DNA of 64,000 bases from Cytospora piceicola. Taxonomy: Eukaryota; Ascomycota; Sordariomycetes; Diaporthales; Cytosporaceae. The translations under genes were made by a program, and so were the position numbers. Positions 56,859 through 64,000 of this stretch are shown here, piece after piece. The DNA lies in assembly GCA_023375675.1 (NCBI GenBank), contig JALQBC010000012.1, forward strand, positions 1 through 64,000, given 5' to 3'. Within the stretch, counting starts at the first letter, position 1. Each line of letters starts with the position of its first letter. The notes below the pieces were generated by a model, which ran no database searches, was not told where the DNA came from, and saw only the letters and a program-made list of their open reading frames with translations.

Positions 56859-59800
56859 CTAGGCCGGCGAGATCAACTCCATCTTGACCCCGCGCTTGCC
56901 AGTGGTCTCGTCCTTCTGGTCACTGATCCTGACCCTGACCTTCTGGAACAGCTCCAGGGTGACCTCCTTGCTGCCCGTGACGGCGAGGACGTAGTTCTCG
57001 GCGTCGTACGTGGCCTGGGGCTCGGGGTCGGCGAGGTCCCTGAGGCGGATGACGCTCTCGATGCCGAAGCGCGGGACGAGGACGACGAAGCCGTTGCTGA
57101 AGATCTTCATGACGAAGCCGTCCTCCTCCGTGACCCGGCCCCGCACCGCCTGCCCGACGTAGTAGGCGATCGAGGACCGGCCGGCCAGCTGCGCGTTGCG
57201 GTGCCGCACGTTGATGTTCTTGCACACGGCCTCGAGCCGGCCCCTGCTGCGCACCGACGGCGCCACCGGCTCGTACTCGATGGCCGCCGCGAGCTGCCTG
57301 TGCGCCACGAGGTCGGCGTACCGCCGGATCGGCGACGTGAAGTGCGTGTAGATCTCCGACGCCAGCCCGTAGTGGCGGAACTCCGGGTACGACTGCGTGC
57401 CCGAGCAGAAGTACTCGGCCGACATCATGCACCGCGTGGCCATGATGCGCACGAGCGTGTTGAAGAAGGGCTCGTTGGGCTCGACGCACGCGTCCAGGCT
57501 GTCGGCCAGGGCGCGCGAGGATTCGGTGTGCAGCTCGAGGCCCTTCTTGACCTTGAGCTGGTTCGAGAGCTCGTCGAAGTTGGTCTTGGGTGGTGCGGCG
57601 TGGCGACGGAGGATGGCGGTCTGGGGGAATGCTTCGTAGATCTTGGCGGCTACGCTGATGTTGGCGAGCAGCATGAATTCTTCGACGAGGGAGTTGGTGT
57701 CGAGGAGTTCTTTTGTCTTGACGTCGATGGGGTCCGAGGTTTCTGATTCCATCTGCACCTTGACTTCTGGTGATGACAGGCTTAGTGCTCCAGCATCCAT
57801 ACGCTTTTGCTTCAGCTTCTTCGACAACATGAGTAGCGTCCGGATGCCCTGGGTGAGTTCGTCTTGTTGAGACGCATCATCGATCCTGAGCTGAGCTTCC
57901 TCGTAACTGAATGCTTCTCGCGACTTGATAACCGACTTGGTGAACCGGACGTTGACAATATCAGCATTGGAATTCATCTCCCAGAATACTGAAAATGCAT
58001 ATCGTTCAACATAAGGCTTGAGCGAGCATAGATCCGTGCCGAGAAGCATGGGAAGCATGTCGATACGCTTGTCCACCAAGTATACCGTTGTGCCGCGGAT
58101 ACTAGCTTCCGTATCCATAGCATTGTTTGGCTTGACGAAATGTGACACGTCGGCGATATGTACTCCAACCTCGAAATTGCCGTTTGGCAACGCTCTCGCG
58201 TGCAGTGCATCGTCAATATCTTGACAACCGATGGGGTCGATACTGCAGATAAGAAGCGGTCGGAGGTCTTCTCTATCCCTCCACCCTGGGTCCTCCGTGC
58301 TAGCGGGGACCTTCCAGTCGTGCCCTTCTTTTGGCAAGCAATCCAGTACGGTCTTTGGGAATGGACGGTACTGCACATCGTATTCCAGAAGCAGGGCCTC
58401 GGTCTCTGCAGCTTTGGTCTCCATTTCACCCAAAGCTCGTACCAGATGGCCTACAGGATGCCTAGAGTCTCGGTCCCAGGCGTCCATAGTGACCAGTATC
58501 CTCTTGCCCAGCAGCTCTCCAACCTGCCGTGTTCGGAGTCGAATCTTGGGAATCTTCTTGTCCATAGGAACAATGAAGACGGTATCTTGCTTTCTCCCTT
58601 GAGTAGAAGACTGGCTGGTTGACGATTGGTCAATGTGACCGACATACTGACGCCAGTTGCGCTTAATGACGCCCACCACCTTCGCCGTTGGCTGGGCATG
58701 GCCCTCTCCTGTCTTAGCTTGTGTCCTCTTGACTTCTTCCTGGAGGGCCTTCCTCTCCTTTTCTGAAATGACATCTTCTCCCTCATCACCATCCGCGTTC
58801 TCGTCTTTCGTAAGAGCCTCTTCCTCAAGGATCTGTGTAGATGGTTCCTTCCACTGGTCTTTAGGCAGAACCTCCACGACAACCACATCACCATCGACCG
58901 CCCGGTTCATGCTCTCCCTGCCAAGAATGATCAATGCTTTCGGGAAAGCTGGCACCCGTACCGACCCCTCCAGGTAGTTGTAAGCCGACATGTTGAAGAT
59001 GCCCTGGTGGAGTAGCCCGTTCTTGACGCCCGTCATCATCTTCGAGAGAGTGTGATACTCCGGGTAGATATGCCCGCCAGGCCCTCTCTCCCTCGCGACT
59101 TCCGCCTGTGACTCGGGGATCATGTCCATCAGCTCGTCCGCGTTCTCCAGCCCCTTGACATACTCGCCCAGCGAGCACGCCGCGCTGCCCTCCTCCCTAG
59201 CCTTCCTCAAGTTCTCCCTGTCGTTGCTGAGCATGACCACGGTCGGCACCTTCTTCGCCTTGGTCTTGGCGAGGTGCTCGCTGTACCACTTGACGGCCCT
59301 CCTCACAGCGCGGTCGTTGCGGTCGTTCACCGACTCTCCTGCCTCTCGCGTCACGTACGTCTCCAGGCGGAACTCGTTGAAGAAGACGTAGAAGCGCTTG
59401 TCCTCGCTCCTGGTCAGGCCGATGAGCCGGTTGTACAGCGGCAGGGAGCGGTTCCGCAGCTCCTCCAGCACGACCTGCAACACGATGACATCGTAGAATG
59501 CCGAGCTCTGCTCGAAGAGATCCATGGCGTTCAGAAAGGCGTTGGTGTCGGGGACCAGGTAGTGGCCCCTGGTGAAGGCCTTGGTGCCCGCTGGCTCTTT
59601 CGCGAGCACAAAAGGCGCGACTGTGAGGGCGTATGAGCATCTGCTGGTGGCTTTTCATACTCTTTGAGTTGTGGAGTGGGTTGACTTACCTTTACCGGCT
59701 GCATCTCGAGGGGCCGTCTTGAGGCAGGCCGAGCACAGGTTGGATGAGCATGGTATGTCTTGGCGCAGGTAGACCTCCCTCACGATCTTCTGAACCTTGC

Positions 59801-59885
59801 CACTCTTTGTCGAGCGCACATAAACCTTGCTCGAGATGTTGGCGGCCACAGGATCGAAATCCTGGGTTCTCTTGATACTTGCCAT
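56859..59885 (-). CDS. DIS3: Exosome catalytic subunit DIS3/RRP44
   Basis: 3'-5' exoribonuclease and endonuclease of the RNA exosome, acting in rRNA processing and RNA decay. Two exons, 59885-59690 and 59596-56859, giving 977 aa. The first exon holds a CR3-like cysteine motif (CSSNLCSACLK). The PIN domain starts at about 78 with D82 in VPDTNAFLNAMDLFE and contains further acidic residues for endonuclease activity. Cold-shock domains follow, then the RNB domain with D525, D527 and D528 in GCQDIDDALH and HIADVSHFVKPNN, and SPIRRYADLVAHRQL. The C-terminal S1 domain has GFVVLVPRFGIESVIRLRDL. Length fits yeast Dis3 (about 1,000 aa). The last 0.75 kb is much more GC-rich at third positions than the rest. 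Confidence 0.97.
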
Positions 59886-60001
59886 ATTTGCAACGTCGAC
59901 TCTGTGAATGAGGATGGCGACCGTTTGCTGTCTCACCGGTCGTTGAGAGGTGATGGATGATGTATGTACATCTGTAGTCTGAAATTTCGGTGGGGACTGT
60001 T

Positions 60002-60013
60002 CTTATCGATAAG
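60002..60013. promoter_or_regulatory. TTATCGATAAG palindrome in the DIS3 promoter
   Basis: CTTATCGATAAG is perfectly palindromic over 12 bases and lies about 117 bp before the DIS3 start. It matches the element in the GPP/NUG1 promoter over 11 of 12 bases. Confidence 0.45.
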
Positions 60014-60670
60014 CACCGTGAAGCTTTGGAGGTTGGTGACGCCACTACAGCACTACAGTGTAATATGTACTCTATAAAAGCCTGGAGTTTTGATGTATGT
60101 ATGTTTATTACCAATCAACCCAGACCTTCATATGACTTTCACTATTGAAAACCGGACTTGTTATGTCCCTATCTCAGCATCCGATCCTAAGGCGAAGTCT
60201 AAATCGAATAACTGATATCATGTGACTGGCTGAGTCAGCCGTGTCGGCCGGTTATTACGGTATAAGTACTACGCAGTGTGCTTCTGCTGTGACATTCTCG
60301 GCTGTGAGTCGGAGCTACACAGCATCGATTAGATTGCCAGAAGCTCGGAGAGTTGCCCCATGGGTATTTACTCTGTACGAGGCTCGAGGTAGCCGCGTGA
60401 CCGAATTTACAATCAATTCTTTGCGCCCGTTCGAAGTGGCTGCGGTCGGGCGCACGCCATGGTGGCATACAGACATATCACTTGGGAGTTTGTCCGAAGG
60501 CAGCCTTCGGGCGACGAGGGGGCGTGACAGTCCTCCTCCTCTGTCCACTGTTTCGTAAGCCCGTGAGAATACGAGGAATAATCACAATCTGATGTGGGGA
60601 GAATAGCTACCGGAGATCCATGTCGATGTTACCCGGAACATTTCTGCTGCTATGGATGCGTGGTGTACTT

Positions 60671-60690
60671 GTCGTCGTCGTCGTCGTCGT
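60671..60690. repeat. (GTC)n microsatellite
   Basis: Six uninterrupted GTC units followed by GT. Confidence 0.9.
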
Positions 60691-63600
60691 GAGACTGTAC
60701 CTGCCTCTGGAATAACACCATACACTCCTTACATGGTACACCACATCCTGACCATGCCCGAGTCTACGATCCACGCATCCGGGTGGGCACTGTACCTCAC
60801 GGCCTCCAACGATCGAGGCAGTTTGCCTAATATCTGCCCGAGCGGCGGCGGCGGGTCAATGGGGGTTAGATCCACTTCCCTCTGTACTATGTATGTATGA
60901 ATGTACACACACTGGGGCCTTGGAACCAGCCGAGGCAAATGACCCCCATGTTTTGTACTTATACTGTATAGTGTACAGTACGGACAAGCAACAGGATGGC
61001 GCAGAGGCCGCCATGGGCGCCGTGAACTGTGGTTTTTCTTTTCTTTTCCTATTCTTCTTCCTACTTCCATCCAACCCCCCATATTTTTGACTTCTACTTT
61101 TAGCCACCGCGCGGGAACCATGTCTTATGATAAGATAAGTTGCCGACGATGGGGGGGTGTCGATCCATCACGACGATCCGTCCGCGTCTTGTGTCCCACG
61201 GATGGGGCCAACTCCACTGTCCGTCCACAGCCGCGCTGGCCTGTGCTTCAGACCTCATCTCTCCACAAACCTACTTTTACCTGACAAGCAGACAGATCTC
61301 GTGCATTATTAGTATACAATTCCTTTGTTGGTAAAATTTGGAGGGCCAGCATGATCAAACGAACTGCATGATTGACATCATCCGGTCTCAGACCGTATCT
61401 GCCATCTCGGCGGAATGCTCCGTATGTGGTAACTGACGAGACAAGGAATCTTGGGACGAACGCGTTGGCTGGAACGTGCCCAAAAGCCGAAAGGCTCAAG
61501 CCCAAAACGGGGGAAGCAAAGGCACCACTGGCACCCTGGCACCCTGGCTCACCACGGGGTCCACAACAGCTGGGCCTTGCCTAATTCTCGCTCTGTTGCT
61601 TGCTGCTGCTTGCTTGTTGCAAAAGGGGCCGGGCCTCCTGGTCTGGTGAGGGGTCAGATGCTGCGTCTCTTGCGTCAGTGTGCGGCCCTTGTCGATCCTT
61701 CTTGGGGGGTCCGCACGATGCCTGCCTTGGTCTGGCCAGTCAGCCAGTTTGGAATACCTACCAACCAGGGCCAAACTGAACTGCCTGACTGTCCCGAAAG
61801 AAAGGTGCCGGACAGGTGCCGGACTACACACCCACCCCTCCAGCTCTCACGAAAAGGGAGGGAGGGGGGAAGGGGGCGCTCGCGGATCCCTCGGGGTTGC
61901 AGTGCATCTGCCACTGCGAACGCCTTCTGGGAACCGCATCAGCCAGCATCAGCAGCCGACACAAAAAGAGATCTCAGTGAACTGCTGTATGCTCTACACT
62001 AGGGCTTGTATTTTGGAGAAGACATGCCCCAAGTTCCCGGATCCCAACGGCTACTTTCCCAAACCGTCACTATCTGCTATTTTAGCCTCGCGCGATGTCG
62101 AACTAGAGCCCCCGCTGTCGTGGACTGGCGCACGGCGCCACGGGAACACGGCGACTGCCTTGAGTGGTAGCTTTCCGCGTTTTCGTGTGACTGGACCGTC
62201 GTCTTACGTGAGGCAGTTCACCGGACAAATCGCATCCGAGGGCAAAACTAGCCGGCGACGTGGGAAGATGCGTAACCGTCACCCGGGCCTAAAAGTCGCT
62301 ACATACCTAGGGAGGTATCTAGAAATGAGCAACGGGCCTTTTATTTTGTGAAGTCCTACAGACAATGACGACTAGCGCGGCCTTGTCGGGCTGGGCGTAA
62401 TCTGCATCTTGCAATCTTTTCGGGTCTCGACTTGCTTCTTGAGAGCGTAGCAAAATCTGGGGAAACCCATCATGGTGGTGTGGCGGAAGTAAGCAGACAC
62501 ATTATGACTTACAGGATTCACACATGGCATCGGATCTGTCAGTGGGAATGTGGTCCACCACACGATCTTCATAGAGCAAAGTCAAATTTTGAAGGAGTGC
62601 GATGCAGATGGAGACACCTTCTCCTGAGGCTGCAGAGCGGGAAACAAGGATTCGCCGGTTCAGTGCCCTGCATTCGCCCATGCTACAAGAGCACGTCTCC
62701 TTGTCCTTGTGGATGGCGCCTCTCAGATCGACCATGAAAAGTGTGGTGTGGTCACTGCTGCGGCCATCCTCCGTCCTGGTGGGTCCTGTTCTTGTTGAAG
62801 ATCGTGGTAGTGGACGCTGTTCCAGTTGGCCCAAGCTTCTACCTATGTATGCTTTGTATATCGCAAGTACGGTACCATGGTCAGTCACAAATCGTCATGC
62901 CAGGTCAGGCTCACATATCCCCCCAGCGACTACTATGCCGTACGTGTGAGTCCGCGACTTGCGGAGACTGGGGACGGGGGAGGGGATGGGAACGAGAATT
63001 CAAATCCCGCACCGTGGTGTTCCCGGATCACATCTTTCGAACCCGTCTGATGCCGTGGTAGAATGTCGAGGTTTTGCGATCGGTTGTTGATTCGACGATT
63101 CATATCGAACCTGGCTTGTCAGGCTCCCTGGCTCCATGGGTTTTCCTGAATGTCAGCTGGCCGGGTCGATACTACGCTGCGCAAACCAATCAAGTATTTC
63201 ATTGATAACCAAGTCCGCTCACCATCCATGAATGTTCACCCTTGTAGCGCCCATCTGCATTTGGCTGTTTACGCGCCAGGCTCAATCCTGGTCACCACAC
63301 CCTTTCCCCTTGTCGTCCTTTGACTCTCACACTTCTCATTCACACCCTCTCGTTGCGTCGGGGGGGAAGGGCACTCCTGGAGCCCTGGGACCCGGGATTT
63401 CCCATGGTCTCTGCGGGTCTGGACCATCGCACAGCACCGTCCTGATAGTTCTTGTCGTGTCTATGGACCGTGACGGCTACAAGCGCCTTGTCATGCGGGC
63501 CGTTTTCAGGAAGCTAGAAGACAAGATGCTTCTCAAAGCCGTTCCAGAACAAGTAGCTGGGCTGCTTGACAGTGTTGAACCTGCTTCCCATCACCATTTC

Positions 63601-64000
63601 AGTGGAGCTGCGAATTGGCTGCCCAGTAACACTTGCGGCGTGGGGGACATATCCAAAGGAATGCCGCTTGGGAATCTGGCGGCACCGTTCCCAGCGGGTT
63701 CACAGTAGCCTGTGGACAGTCCATGCAAGATGTCGTAGAAGATTATCGAACATTCAGTGACATTGCCATTGTTGTCCCCGGCAAGCTTCACTTGATAGCT
63801 GCTTGACCCTGCCTTCGAGCCACCTCTTCATTCCACATATGTAGGATCGGGGCTAGTTGAGTCCGTGATTAAAGAATAACTCTTGCTCTGATGAGGAGCG
63901 TGAAACGACGAACGGCGTTATCAAATGGGCGTCATCCGTGGCGCAACTCGCTCCGTCGCCGACTGCCAGGATTGAGGACCACTTGCCCAATCATTGAAGG

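Larger units (their letters stand above)
59886..64000. other. Terminal 4.1 kb, no supportable gene
   Basis: The first 150 bp should be the DIS3 promoter. Further on there are a (GTC)n run (60671-60690), a GGCACCCTGG-type direct repeat (61520-61550) and G/C-rich simple sequence. ORFs up to 223 codons (61680-62351) have no family features and strong Arg/Pro/Ser bias. A gene may lie beyond the window edge. Confidence 0.5.

Noticed and set aside
56920..57746. Long ORFs in other frames over the DIS3 S1/RNB region
   Set aside because: GC-rich shadows of DIS3; the RNB and S1 motifs are unmistakable in the real frame.
61451..62351. ORFs of 183 and 223 codons on the + strand
   Set aside because: Overlapping frames with Arg/Pro/Ser-biased simple composition, no splice-supported extension and no recognisable motif.

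Overview
The window is nuclear DNA of a filamentous ascomycete (Pezizomycotina). A Sordariomycete is most likely, but genus and species cannot be read from the sequence. The grounds are short introns of about 45-110 nt with GTRNGT donors and CTNAC/TACTAAC-type branch points, genes on both strands with no operons, and filamentous-fungal forms of conserved eukaryotic proteins (a TRAPPII Trs65 subunit, an Sld3 replication factor, an Ssk2-type MAPKKK and an Hst3/Hst4 sirtuin). No rRNA, convincing tRNA, intact transposon or CRISPR array was seen. Gene models were spliced by hand; every one of the 14 ends with a total CDS length divisible by three.

Layout. 1-0.6 kb: an octamer satellite and a TA-rich decayed sequence. 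0.9-30 kb: a housekeeping block with MED16 (-), an Hst3/4-type sirtuin (+), CHD1 (-), the ABCE1/Rli1 ribosome-recycling ATPase (+), PRP40 (-), TRS65 (+) and SLD3 (-). 31.7-35.9 kb: the SSK2-type HOG-pathway MAPKKK (+). 36.8-40.7 kb: a small accessory pair, an intronless S66 LD-carboxypeptidase-like gene (-) and a secreted type-B carboxylesterase (-). 42.5-44.7 kb: a homeodomain transcription factor (-). 44.7-52.6 kb: a gene-poor interval rich in microsatellites and poly-G/C tracts, with one exon-like relic (49,355-49,708, -) and one long orphan ORF (46,847-47,866, +). 52.6-59.9 kb: a glycerol-3-phosphatase-like HAD enzyme (-), NUG1 (+) and DIS3/RRP44 (-). 59.9-64 kb: no supportable gene.

How the genes fit together. 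Most encode nuclear information-processing functions: transcription (MED16, CHD1, homeodomain protein), splicing (PRP40), replication and chromatin (SLD3, sirtuin), and ribosome or RNA metabolism (ABCE1, NUG1, DIS3). Two genes sit at opposite ends of the osmotic-stress route: the MAPKKK at the top, and a glycerol-3-phosphatase-like enzyme whose yeast relatives make the osmolyte. The divergent GPP/NUG1 promoter and the DIS3 promoter carry the same TTATCGATAAG palindrome, found nowhere else in the window.

The most noteworthy observations are a 12-nt in-frame microexon in ABCE1 that carries an Fe-S ligand cysteine, next to a competing acceptor; the shared promoter palindrome; nine perfect intergenic TACCTAGGTA palindromes; and the orphan coding-like sequences in the gene-poor interval. 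No clearly new multi-gene system was found.
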